Origin: Micromussa lordhowensis
Lineage: Eukaryota > Cnidaria > Anthozoa > Scleractinia > Lobophylliidae
Reading direction: 5' to 3'
Length of the DNA stretch: 64,000 bases
NCBI GenBank assembly: GCA_964020085.1
Contig: OZ026596.1
Span: 31,107,522-31,171,521, forward strand
Shown here: piece by piece, positions 47,536 to 57,933 of the stretch
Numbering within the stretch: the stretch's first letter is position 1
How the letters are laid out: each line of letters begins with the position of its first letter
Translations under genes and position numbers: made by a program
Notes under the pieces: generated by a model
The model's input: the letters and a program-made list of their open reading frames with translations, nothing else
The model's database searches: none
What the model was told of the DNA's origin: nothing

Positions 47536-47700
47536 ATACATAAGTTGAAAGATTAAAGAGGACGCATCGATTCTCTGTGACTCTGAGTTTCGCGCCTAAG
47601 CGCTCGTCAGACAGAAAAGTTCTGTCTGACGAGCGCTTAGGCGCGAAACTCAGAGTCACAGAGAATCGATGCGTCCTCTTTAATCTTTCAACTTATGTAT
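47536..47700. repeat. Perfect inverted repeat, 81-bp arms, 3-nt spacer
   Basis: 47536-47616 and 47620-47700 are exact reverse complements around the spacer AAG. The arms contain GGACGCATCGATTCTCTGTG and GCGCCTAAGCGCTCGTCAGAC. Such perfection implies recent formation or ongoing gene conversion. Any transcript would fold into a long hairpin. It lies just upstream of the first recognised TPR-CHAT exon. Confidence 0.9.
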
Positions 47701-47759
47701 ACCTAGCTCTGCTACCACAGCATTGAGCACTTTATGCCAAGGTAGACTCTACCTCCACA

Positions 47760-49040
47760 TTTAACCAATATATATATATTTTTCATACGAAGCGGAATAT
47801 AAAGCTTTTATTTCTATAACTCTTCCAGTAATCTACCTCTCGTAATACTCAACGAGGGACAATATCAAGACTAATTTGCTACACTTTTGGTCCAAACATT
47901 GCTTAAATTATGGCTGCTCTTTAAACAAGACGCCCCCAGAACACCAAAATTAGGATATTAAGTGAATTATTGATCAGAACAAATTGTAATTATAGTTTTA
48001 AGCGATCTTTCCAAGACGCGACATCAAGATAGACTTTTTCGACACTGATTTCACATCACAATCTTGTGCATGGAAAATTTTATAAGGCTACTCTCGTAGC
48101 TCTTTTAAGTCAGAACAATCTTGACTTTACCAAATAATTCTCATGAGATTGACCTTTATATTAATTTCTAATCGACGAAGCCTTTCAGGAATTTGTACAA
48201 TAAGGACAAAAGAAATTGTGAGGCACGAATCTTGCTTTTTTGAAAAGATACACAGAAAACTATCATGGAGGAAAAAACAGTGAAATATAATAAAACTCAC
48301 CCACTGTTAGATCAATCACACTGTCTTTGAGGGATTAAAGATGTTATTGTAGCATTGTTCCTCTCATCATTCAATCTCAGCAAAGGATATATCTTCACAC
48401 ATTCGTTGCTCCTGATATGATTTGTAGTATTACATTCAGCAGAAAATGAAGTTTCTTCAGAAAGTGAAACGTTATTTGTAGTGTATGCAAAGATATGTAC
48501 TCGTTCGATTGTATTTCCCGTGACGTAAGTACCACATGGACCATCGCGCCTTGCGATCTTTTGTATGTAGTTTGCGCGATTTTGTTTTGGAGTATTAAAG
48601 CAACTAAAGAAACTACTTTGCCTCCTGTTTTCGACATAATAGCTCGTGGTTATTTCAGCGTAGAGTTTCAAAAATCGAGAAAGTGTACCTCAAATTAGTA
48701 TTAATAATGTTGTTACTGACAACATTCAATACTTCAGGAAAGTGAAAACGAAATAAACAAACGATACCGGCATGCGGATATGACGTCACAAACCTTCAAC
48801 TTTCGTTGCTATTAGATGCGTTGAAAGAATTTTGATTTTAGTAGCTATCCTGAACTTTTGTTCTACGAGATAAAACTAATAATGACGTCATACACTATGA
48901 TATGACGTCATTAAATACGCCACCGTAACGAAGGTTTCAGACTGATTTGTTTCTAACATCTAAAAGCAGCATGAATTGATTCAAAATTAGTCCAAAACAA
49001 TAATGGCATACTCAAATGAACTAATACCAAACATTTTGCA
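47760..49040. other. No recognised gene
   Basis: Short frames only. A minus-strand segment ending at 48304 with a GGTGAG donor could supply an upstream TPR-CHAT exon (KDSVIDLTVG would join in phase to TDKS in the first exon), but its 5' limit is unclear because a stop lies just ahead. Confidence 0.4.
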
Positions 49041-49054
49041 TTCCTAGAGTCAAG

Positions 49055-49660
49055 TCAAGTCAATCTTTATTTAAGCAGGGTGGCCCTTTCAGCACTAGGA
49101 GGAGCCCTGCGTAATTAATGACTACTACATGATAATTGAAAAACTACCACCGGCTAAAAACTACTACAAGATAAAAAGACAACAATCAGATAAAATAAAA
49201 AAGGCTAATAAAATATACAATATCTCATCTAGTAAAGTACGTGTTTTTTTAGAAGGTTCTTAAACTTAGGAGAGTGATGTAGCTCCTTTCAATGTTCCAG
49301 GTAATTTATTAAAAAGAATCTGAATACCTGAAAGTGTTTTTTCCTAGACTTAATTTAGGGGCGGGTAAGTGGGGATCGTTTCTGTTTCTGGTGTTATGAC
49401 TGTGAATACAATTATTTCTTATGAAATAATCACAAAAATAGGGGGAGCTAGATTATTTAAACATTTATAAACTAAAATACACTTGTGCATGATTCTCTGT
49501 GTTTCTAGGTTTACCACCCTAACATCTGAAACGCTTCTTCGGTCGTGGACCTCCCTTGTACTATATGTAACTGGACTTGCATCCCCTGCCCCTATTTCCT
49601 TAGGCAGCATGTATAGTTTCGCAATAAATATTACCCTGTTGTTTTGATGACTCAATATAA
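49055..49660 (-). pseudogene. LINE 3' remnant (CR1/L2-like)
   Basis: On the minus strand a broken frame reads LETQRIMHKCILVYKCLNNLAPP, the usual C-terminal region of CR1/L2-type reverse transcriptases. The 3' end has GCTGAAAGGGCCACCCTGC and AATAAAGATTGACTTGACTT, a tail shared by many coral LINE/SINE copies. Frameshifted and 5'-truncated. Confidence 0.7.
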
Positions 49661-51600
49661 ATTCGCCATCTTGGATCCGCCATCTCGGATTTCAAAAATA
49701 TCAGAACCGCTCTAGACCTAATACCATAATCAGTAAAAAGTATATTTATTTATTAATTAATTAACCGCAATAGTTTGAAAAATGTTTGAAATCAAAGAGG
49801 GCACTTCAAGACCCTTCCCCAGGCTAATAGGGCAAGAGAACAACAAAATGATCAATAGTGTAACCACAACTGATATCATTTGTAGCAGAACTATAAGGTC
49901 TTGACAGTTTCATCACCTTCATCATCACCATCATTATCACCGTCATCGTCATGGGAGGTAGAAAAGAAAGTGAAAACCATGAATTGCATTACTACGACAA
50001 ACACAAGAAAGTGAAGCACGATTCTGGTCAATCAAATCAGACATAATTTTAGCAAAAGTTGAAATTATACCTCTTAAAGAAAGCGAAAAGTCGAATTACT
50101 TTTTAACGTTGTCACTACGGATATCATTTTTAGGGCTTCCCTCGAATATGCAATTCTATTGAAAGTAAAAATCAAACTGCTAGTATCGCCGGAATGATTT
50201 GACGTGTCAGTGGAGAATAGAATTTAATTGTTCAGAGTGAAAATGACACACATTGACAATTGACTGCTCTTGCTGATGCCTTGTGCGAATAAAGCCACAG
50301 GTTCGAATTGCACCCTTACTCGAGTCCAGTCTACCATGGTTACTTCCCGAGAATAGAGGGAGAGGGAGAGGAAAAATTAGATAAGTTATTGTTTACCTGC
50401 GTAGGGTAAGTCTGTCTATAAAGTGAAAAACTGTGACCTCGGACTTGAAAATACTCGGACTTAAGCATGTTTGTTAATGTTTTTGTGGTTATTGGCATAA
50501 AATCCAGTTACCGTAATGTCACTAGGTGCGCAAGATAGTTTGTGACTTTTCGGAGGCTTTCGGAAGAATCTCACGAAGCGGGGCCGAAAATACCTCGAGA
50601 TTTCCTCGAGTTCTTTTGATCAATTTTCACCTTTAAAACGCGAGTATTAATGGAAATAACTACTTCAACTGTTTAAATTGTCGACTTGATATTACTATTG
50701 GAGTGAAAAAAATTGATTGCGAATTTACTAACAGCAACAGAGCGTTACGTAGAATTTTACGGGCATTACGAATGACTACGATCTCTAACCGCTGACCGCA
50801 CGTGGGACATTGCAGACTCGTTTTACAACGCTCTTCGAAGTGACGCGAATTGGTGAGTAGACTTGGTTTTCTATTTTTTTTCTCATACAACCAGGCACAG
50901 CTATCACCGAATGTGCTAAAATATTGTTCTAGAAGAATTTTGCAGAATTCGAGCAGTTTCCGAAAGGTTTTGATTGGAAATACGATTGTTGCATGCCTTG
51001 AAAAAGCGAACAAATAAAATGCACATTTCAAATTGATGTTTATTTCATGTTTTCATATACTATCTCTAAGGGATGTCATTGTTTTCATGAAAAACATTTA
51101 TGAATTAAGCTAGATTTATTGATGTCGCCGTCCAATACGAAAATTACACAACTTTAAGCATTTTGTCTTTGGCGACACGACGGGCGTCCAAGCGAGGAGG
51201 TACGGGAACTCTGATCTCTGGGGCTTTTATCTCGTGGACGTCTACGTTCTCCGTCTGGCTTCTACTACTCAAGGACTACTACTTCTACTTGACTAACAAA
51301 TACACATACACTTGGCTATGTGTTGGTCACACGGGACGAACTGACCTTGGATAATTAAACATCTTTTTTAGAATGCTAACCCAAACACTTTCACGCGACT
51401 CGCAGAAGCGAACTACAGAGCCCTTGAAACAAACAAAAGAAACTAAAGTTGTGGGGGATTCAGACCAAGGCCCGTAGACAAACCCAAACATGGCTATCGA
51501 TGGGGTATTGTTCGCCCGGAGCTTAAATATTCTCGATAAACTAAGACTACTTTAAAAAGCATAAGACTCAATGTGTGGGCATGCGCAGTCGGGCTCTAGA
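49661..51600. other. No recognised gene
   Basis: AT-rich with unsupported frames of up to about 120 codons. Contains a short CATCAT-rich tract near 49915-49950. No element boundaries were identified. Confidence 0.45.
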
Positions 51601-51624
51601 ATCACAAGACTAACGTGGTTGCTA

Positions 51625-51925
51625 TTTAAGCAATAGAGCACTTTTTAGTGTTTATATAGCCTCATCTAAACACGAGGAGGGTCGGGAGAATTCGAGACAG
51701 TAGTCGAGGGTTTGCATAACTTTCGAGAATTCTCCCAACCCTCCGAATGTTTAGATGAGGCTATATAAACACGACAGAAGTGCTCTATTGCTTGTATAAA
51801 ATAATTCTCAAAAATACGCGCGAATCTGAAACGTCACAACCGTGTTTACATACTCTCATCTAAACACACCTATTGAGAAATGAAAGCGCGCGTAGTGGCT
51901 CAATTATTTTATAAAAAATAATAAT
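51625..51925 (+). mobile_element. Palindromic MITE, family A, copy 4
   Basis: AGCAATAGAGCAC...TATATAGCCTCATCTAAACACG with the mirrored arm, then ATAATTCTCAAAAATACGCG and an end in GCGCGCGTAGTGGCTCAATTATTTTATA. Closest in layout to the copy at 32.7 kb. Confidence 0.8.
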
Positions 51926-52196
51926 CAATTGGTGATCACGAACTAAATATACTCAATTCTATAAAAAAATTATTGAGCTTCATAAAACCTGTTTAGAGCT
52001 TTTCGTACCTGTAACGGGTTGTGGGTTGAGTTTGTTGTTGGTTCTCGTCCTTGCTCCGAGGGTTTTTCTCCGGGTTCTCCGGTTTTCCTCCCTCCTCAAA
52101 AATCAACATTTCTAAATTCCAATTCGATCGGGAATTCGAGGGCCACGGGTTTGTCAGTCGAAGACTGTTATGTGCTACCCTCGTTAAACAATGTCA

Positions 52197-52231
52197 ATTT
52201 ATTTATTTATTTATTTATTTATTTATTTTAA
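52197..52231. repeat. (TTTA)n microsatellite
   Basis: About eight TTTA units. It directly precedes the left arm of the Penelope-derived inverted repeat. Confidence 0.85.
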
Positions 52232-52244
52232 CGGAAGTAGCAAC

Positions 52245-52551
52245 TAAATTCAAATTATAGATAAGTAACTAATTAACAATAACGATGACAGAAACTGAGA
52301 AACAAATTTGCATATCCGAAGCTGCAAACTAATAAAGATAAAGCTTTTCGCTGCTAACCTTATCGTTTAGGGTAGGTTTTAATTCCCTGATAAGTAGAGT
52401 CTCCTTTATCTTACAGTGTGTGTCTGACCGTCCTTTTGCCAGTATATCAAAGTGGTCCCATTTTAAGTTGTGACCAGTTGACGTAATGTGGTCTGCGATA
52501 GCAGACGCATGACAGTTGCTCGTGATCGCCTTAAAATGTTCAGTTTTTCTG
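52245..52551 (-). pseudogene. Inverted duplicate of Penelope-like GIY-YIG end (left arm)
   Basis: This is the near-exact reverse complement of 52823-53129; paired coordinates always sum to 105374, so there is no net indel, and at least one mismatch is visible in a homopolymer. It therefore encodes, on the minus strand, only the C-terminal half of the same endonuclease domain. Confidence 0.85.
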
Positions 52552-52564
52552 GGACTCCTTCACA

Positions 52565-53045
52565 CCTAGGAAATACAAAGTTAATCTCATCCGCACTGTC
52601 ACTTTTCGTTGTTTCCGCATCTGTTCATCACCTTCCCTGTTGCGCTCTGGTTTGAATGAACTGAGGAAGTAGGGTTATTTTCCAAAGCGCTCATCGCATC
52701 AAGTCTTTTTTTCCCTATAAGGATAGGATCAACCGTTCTCAAATGTCAAAAGTTGTGTATAAGGCTAGTTGTTGGGACTGCCAGGATTTTTACATTGGGA
52801 AAACAAAACGTAGAGTGCATGACAGAAAAACTGAACATTTTAAGGCGATCACGAGCAACTGTCATGCGTCTGCTATCGCAGACCACATTACGTCAACTGG
52901 TCACAACTTAAAATGGGACCACTTTGATATACTGGAAAAAGGACGGTCAGACACACACTGTAAGATAAAGGAGACTCTACTTATCAGGGAATTAAAACCT
53001 ACCCTAAACGATAAGGTTAGCAGCGAAAAGCTTTATCTTTATTAG
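52565..53045 (+). pseudogene. Penelope-like element C-terminal fragment with GIY-YIG endonuclease
   Basis: From 52743 a 100-aa frame reads VVYKASCWDCQDFYIGKTKRRVHDR, then HASAIADHITSTGHN and KIKETLLIRELKPTLND: a GIY-YIG nuclease (the YIG and the Arg and Glu positions are visible) preceded by a CxxC pair, as at the C terminus of Penelope-like retroelements. Upstream, FFPYKDRINRSQ and, in a shifted frame, VNLIRTVTFRCFRICSS continue the polyprotein. A TAG/frameshift near 52673 and absence of the reverse transcriptase show it is a dead 5'-truncated copy. Confidence 0.82.
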
Positions 53046-53782
53046 TTTGCAGCTTCGGATATGCAAATTTGTTTCTCAGTTTCTGTCATCGTTATTGTTA
53101 ATTAGTTACTTATCTATAATTTGAATTTATTTTAACGGGCAATACATTATGCAGTATAGATATCTATATGTTATTTACCACATGGCCAGGGAGGTCGGTA
53201 TAGTAAAACAAAAGCCCTTTAAGAGGACATGTTGTTACTGGATAGTGAATAACCACAATGGTGCAATTAAGAGTTGCAGAGTATTTTGCGAAGTATTGTA
53301 ATGTTTCGTTAAAATTTGAATGTTTGGCGTTAATGTCCTCTGTATCATTGTGAGGGACTTTTATACGGCACACGTCGGGAAGACCAAGACGGGAACGGCA
53401 GTGGGCACGGGAATCTTTGTCGTGTCACTGAGAGATTTCCAATACAGCACCTGTCTGGAATTCCCTTAATAAGAGTGTTTGCTGGTTTTTGTCAAGGTCC
53501 TAACAATCACTGGCAGAAAACGCGAAGGCTCTTGGAATGTTGGAAGCGAGTCTTTCAAACTTTGTTTTGCTTTGTTCTTGTCGCTGTCTTACTGATGGAA
53601 AAATATGGTGGCAAAGCTTGGCAACAGTGCTTCACCCGCAACTGTGCTTCGCTTGTCCTTCGTCAGAAGAATTATACAGAACCCTAGAGCTCTTAAAACT
53701 AAACAAAGCATTGAGCGCGTGACCTCTGACATAGCGGAGTACTCTGTTGCGCTTATGGCGCTTGCCCCGTCAACTATTTAAG

Positions 53783-54190
53783 CAATAGACCACTAGTTTC
53801 TATGGGTTATAGGCTGATAACCCACGCGGGATGTTGGTAGAACACGAGAAGAATTTGTAAATCACGAAAAATGGTTTACGAATTCTTCGAGTGTTCTACC
53901 AACATCCCAAGTGGTTTATCAGCCTAAAACCGGTAAGTACTTGGTGTATCCCTTATCATAGTGTATTTAGAACGTAGCATAATATATTTATCCTTATTAT
54001 AGTGTATTAGATACACTATAATATCTGGAAGGGATACATGAAGTACTTAGGCTAAAACACATATAAACTTGTGGTCTATTGCTTTTAATATAATAATTCA
54101 GAAAACGCGCGATTTTCCCATGGGTTTACCGGCACAATAACCCATAGCTGATTGACCAATCAGAGCGCGCGCATTGATTTGGTTATTATA
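53783..54190 (+). mobile_element. Palindromic MITE, family B, copy 2, with nested insert
   Basis: Same palindrome and CCAATCAGAGCGCGCG tail as at 16.8 kb. The right arm is broken at about 53930-54055 by a segment that is itself an inverted repeat (GTACTTGGTGTATCCCTTATCATAGTG and CACTATAATATCTGGAAGGGATACATGAAGTAC). Confidence 0.8.
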
Positions 54191-54594
54191 TAAACAATAA
54201 GAAGAAAGTTCTAGTTACAGTGATATTCCTTCTCGTATTAAACCCTAGCCCGTCCTTGGAAGAAACTCAGACAAGAACACTTTTGGTCAGAGAAGGCAAA
54301 TGGAAGATTTAGTCTTAAAAGGGTTAGCATTTAAAAGAAAAGCCATAGGAAAATAATTAAACAGTGTGTCATTCCTTGAGCGCGAAAAGCGTTAGGAAGA
54401 TTGTGCAATATTTACCGGTATATATGCCGAGAACTAAAATGCAAATTTGACCTTGCATGGATCAGTGAGATTCAAGTGGCATGATTTGACAGCCAATACA
54501 ATGCGATCCTGTGTCACGTACACCAGAATAAAAATCGCTCATACGAACGGACAGAATAGAGGTCATAAGCATTAAACTTCGGATAGCCGTAACT

Positions 54595-55323
54595 ATGAAG
54601 ATCATCTGTGCAGGATGTCTGAAAACGGGTACTAAATCAATCGCCAAAGCCTTGCAACACCTTGGATTTACGGTGTTCGATTGGGAAGAGCAAACATTTG
54701 ACTTCCTAGATCACTGGGTTGATGTTTTTCAAAATGGCACCAAACCTGATGTGAAGCGAGTTTACCAGAATGCTGATGCGTGCGTGGATACGCCAGGATA
54801 CTTCTTCTTCGAAGAAATACTGGAAGCTTTTCCTGATTGTAAAGTGATTCTGAGCGTAAGAGAGGAAGATTCGTGGATAGAAAGTGCTGTGCGTCAATTG
54901 GATTCCTTGTATGTTTACCGATCCAAGATTGCCTCCATGTTATCGCCAACAACGAGGAAAATGGATTACGTTTTGGATTCCTTCCTTAATGCTGCCTTTG
55001 GATCTTTTAACACCAAGTCCACTTATGTTATCAGAAAGCGATATCGTATCCACAACCACCGTGTAAAGTCCATTGTTCCCGCTGACAAGCTGTTAGTATA
55101 CAACGTAAAACAAGGATGGAAGCCATTGTGTGATTTCTTGGAGTGCAAGGTCCCCACTATTGCCTTCCCACATGAAAATGTCAAAGCAGAAATTACCGCG
55201 AAGTTACTCGTTTCAAGATGTGCCCAGCAGTGCCAATGGGAAGTGCTAAAAGGTTTTTTTGCCATTGGTTCAGTTCTGATAGTAATTGTAGCAACAGTTC
55301 TGGCCTTCTACTTATATAATTGA
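54595..55323 (+). CDS. P-loop sulfotransferase-like protein, tail-anchored, copy 1
   Basis: A single-exon 242-aa frame. The N-terminal 5'-phosphosulfate loop reads CAGCLKTGTKSIAKAL, followed by GFTVFDWEEQ and FLDHWVDVFQNGTKPDV. KVILSVREEDSWIES fits the 3'-phosphate-binding region of the Sulfotransfer_4 type. Residues ~223-241 are hydrophobic (VLIVIVATVLAFYLYN), predicting a C-terminal membrane anchor with the catalytic domain cytosolic. It should transfer sulfate from PAPS; the acceptor is unknown. The loop has Leu where copies 2 and 3 have Gly (GVGKTGTKS), so activity may differ. This is the most diverged member of the three-gene tandem array, all on the same strand. Confidence 0.82.
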   Translation: MKIICAGCLKTGTKSIAKALQHLGFTVFDWEEQTFDFLDHWVDVFQNGTKPDVKRVYQNADACVDTPGYFFFEEILEAFPDCKVILSVREEDSWIESAVRQLDSLYVYRSKIASMLSPTTRKMDYVLDSFLNAAFGSFNTKSTYVIRKRYRIHNHRVKSIVPADKLLVYNVKQGWKPLCDFLECKVPTIAFPHENVKAEITAKLLVSRCAQQCQWEVLKGFFAIGSVLIVIVATVLAFYLYN

Positions 55324-56430
55324 CACTGATCGAAGAGTAAATAATAACACTGTCTGTTGAGTGGGCGATCATTTCTCGTCAATAATCGTTGTTTTCTAAG
55401 CGTCCTTCTTGATGGCCAATGAAGAACTTAACATATCACTTATAACGAAATGAAATTAATGCTTTGTATTGTATAAATTTAACTACTTCAGACTTCCTCC
55501 ATAGCTTAGAAATAGCGTTTTTCCTCTTGTTTTTATGTGTGCATTTGTACTTAAGTTTTCTTGCTAACCTGTAATTTATTTCTATTTAATGCCGATGTTA
55601 ACTGGCTACCTGGCTACGGTAGTCCCTATGGCTTTTCCAGGCAGCTAGAACTCTAATTTGTACTTTTAATGTTTTATTGTTGTAATTTCTTGTTTTGAGA
55701 TTTTGAGCACGAGTGAGTGCAAATAAAGATTGCATGATTCATTAGCGTTTCCCCTCAAATAAGCGCCCCCTTCGAATATCGGCCAAAATTTAAAATAAGC
55801 GCCTTCCCTCGACATACAACATATTTCATCCTCTCCATGTTTTCTCCACTTCTGGCCATGAATAACCTGCAATGGACTTGAAATTCATTTTGCAATTTCA
55901 TTATTAAAGCAAAGGAAGCTATCTGAGGTTTCATTAATTAGTAGAAAGCAAAAGCTCAAAGGACCGTTCGTTTTTTTATGAGGCGGGGGGGGGGGGTGCG
56001 CAGGGCTGGTGGAATGTCTATCGAGGGGGCCATCCAAAAAAATAAGGGAAAAAACGGGGGGGGTGACGTGAAATAAAATATGAACAAACATACAAGGCAG
56101 GATACAACTTTATCACAAATTTTGTAGTCACTAAAGAGAACTTTAAACTAACACTGTTATTTTCTAGTGCAACTTTTACTGGCACTCATCTTCATCTTCA
56201 CTGTCGTCTGGGAGTAATATTTAGCAATACGATTACGATTAGCGATAAACATATGGCCCCAAAAGTATAACAACGCGAAATAACATATGCATTAAGGCGT
56301 TTCTTGTAACGTCTGTTTACAGCATGTTTCAGTAATTATTCACTTCCATGGTAAGTTAAACTTGGGCGCGCTAATGTGCTATATATGCTGTTCAATGTTA
56401 ATTGTAATCATTCCCTAAAGAAGTCTCAGA
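55324..56430. other. Intergenic region of the sulfotransferase array
   Basis: No gene seen. Contains polyG/C-rich tracts near 55983-56067 and AATAAA-type signals after the first sulfotransferase (for example AATAAAGATTGC near 55722). Confidence 0.5.
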
Positions 56431-56434
56431 TAGA

Positions 56435-56965
56435 GTGGAAACGCGTCGGAAAAATAAACGGAAAGTAACAGCAACAAGAAGTCTTCCTTTGTGCTGCTCA
56501 CTTGTCTCCGTTAGAAAAAGTTTTATTGTCAAATCAAAGTTTGTGGTGGATTATCTTCAGCATCTTGAAGTGCTGGAATTTAAAAAGAAAAAAGAGAGGA
56601 GAAGAAAAGGCAAAGGAACGTAGGGAGAAAAAAGATAAATCATGCGAGGATAATCCTTGGACTGAGCTGTGCCGAGATGTAACCAAACTTAAAAAGCTTG
56701 TTCCAGAGCTAAAGCGTGTTGCAGAACTAAATAAGTACTTTATTGACACAAAATGACCACAGGGCAAGAGCTGACAGCCGCGGTGAAACCGATGAAAGTG
56801 ACAATGATTAGTATGAGAGTGACGCCATTGACTCTGGGGAGAAGATGACTCAATTGATGTCATTCTTGCAATCATCAATTCAGATGAGGAAGATGCCAAT
56901 GAAAGGCCAAATGCCACACGCTCAGGGCAAGCCATAACTAGGGGATCAGCAATTGACTTCTCTTT
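56435..56965 (+). pseudogene. Decayed element-derived coding remnant
   Basis: Lys/Arg-rich frames (KKREEKAKERREKKDKSCEDNPWTELCRD, shown in part) end at a stop, and a shifted frame continues with SDAIDSGE and an acidic stretch followed by TRSGQAITRGSAIDFSFF near 56900-56970. The style (basic coiled region, W-x-E-L segment, acidic part, short basic C terminus) recalls accessory regions of coral transposons, but I cannot name the family. Confidence 0.4.
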
Positions 56966-56989
56966 CTTTTGATTTGTGTTTTCTAATAA

Positions 56990-57125
56990 ACAGCTCTCTG
57001 AAGTATACTAAGGGATTATAAATATTGTCTTCATAGTGAGCACAATAACAGAGCCCTATAGCTCCTAAAACTAAACAACTTTTCAAAACGATCATACGTA
57101 AGGTGAAGAAGCTCTAATGGATGAG
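56990..57125. repeat. Partial copy of the array spacer repeat
   Basis: Shares GTATACTAAGGGATTATAAATATTGTC and AGCACAATAACAGAGCCCTA (shown in part) with the starts of the two duplicated units at 57216 and 62114. A shorter trace, CCCTAGAGCTCTTAAAACTAAAC, is at 53680. Confidence 0.75.
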
Positions 57126-57779
57126 GGATGCCGAAGCTTCAATCCATGAAATAATTACTGATTGAGGCTTTGTAACTTGTAAATATACTCAATTTTTAAA
57201 TTATTCCTTCTTCAGCTCTCTGTAGTATACTAAGGGATTGTAAATATTGTCTTCATAGTGAGCACAATAACGGAGCCCTAGGGCTCCTAAAACTAAACAA
57301 AGTATCGAGCGCGTGATAAGGGCAATAACTCAGTGTGACGCGTGAAAGGCAATTAAAAGACATATTACTGAATTTATGAAAGAAAAATCATTGTTCAAGG
57401 CAGCTAAAAGTATATGTTTGTGAATTTCAGGATAGTGTTACCTTGCCATACTGCCCATGATCTGTGGCGGAATGAACATTACTAAATAATGATCGAAACA
57501 GTCACTGCCGTACACACTCGATGGACGGATCGACTCACGGCTCAATTGCGGGTAAAAAGCTACAAGCTCTACTGCTGCAATTCACCAATGATTGACCCAA
57601 CAGAAGTCACTTGTGATACTTCAACAGTAATCGAGATGCCAACAGATTAAGGATACGAGAACAATTGAACTCGGTATGTCAGATGACATGAAAGCCACTG
57701 TAACACAAGAGATAGAAAACTAACAAGTCCATTCTTCAGTCGACCATGATATAACAAACATATGCAGATGAATAAAGGG

Positions 57780-57785
57780 GGTACG

Positions 57786-57819
<34 letters not shown>

Positions 57820-57933
57820 GAGTATTGCAAGATAATTTGGTTTCATCAGCTGAGCTGATAATGTGAATTGGCCACCGTAAAGAGATTCGGAAGCTGACGT
57901 TTCGAGAGTTAGCCCTTCGTCGGAGCGAATCGT
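57780..57933 (-). mobile_element. Hammerhead-type foldback repeat, left half (unit 1)
   Basis: GGTGCTGCGTCGGTGGGGAG, AATTTGGTTTCATCAGCTGAG and CTGACGTTTCGAGAGTTAGCCC, ending CGTCGGAGCGAATCG. The complementary right half (CATTCGCTCCGACGAAGTAACGC ... TGATAAAACCAAATTA) resumes at 59583 after the LINE, so the foldback was split by the retrotransposon. Confidence 0.75.

Noticed and set aside
48312..48671. 119-codon minus frame as a gene
   Set aside because: No known motif and a stop near the useful splice donor; only the last few codons could be an upstream TPR-CHAT exon.
52743..53045. Free-standing homing endonuclease of GIY-YIG type
   Set aside because: Upstream sequence continues in Penelope-like polyprotein motifs and the frame is a truncated retroelement end.
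56534..56935. 133-codon minus frame
   Set aside because: Serine-rich antisense of a Lys-rich decayed coding remnant.
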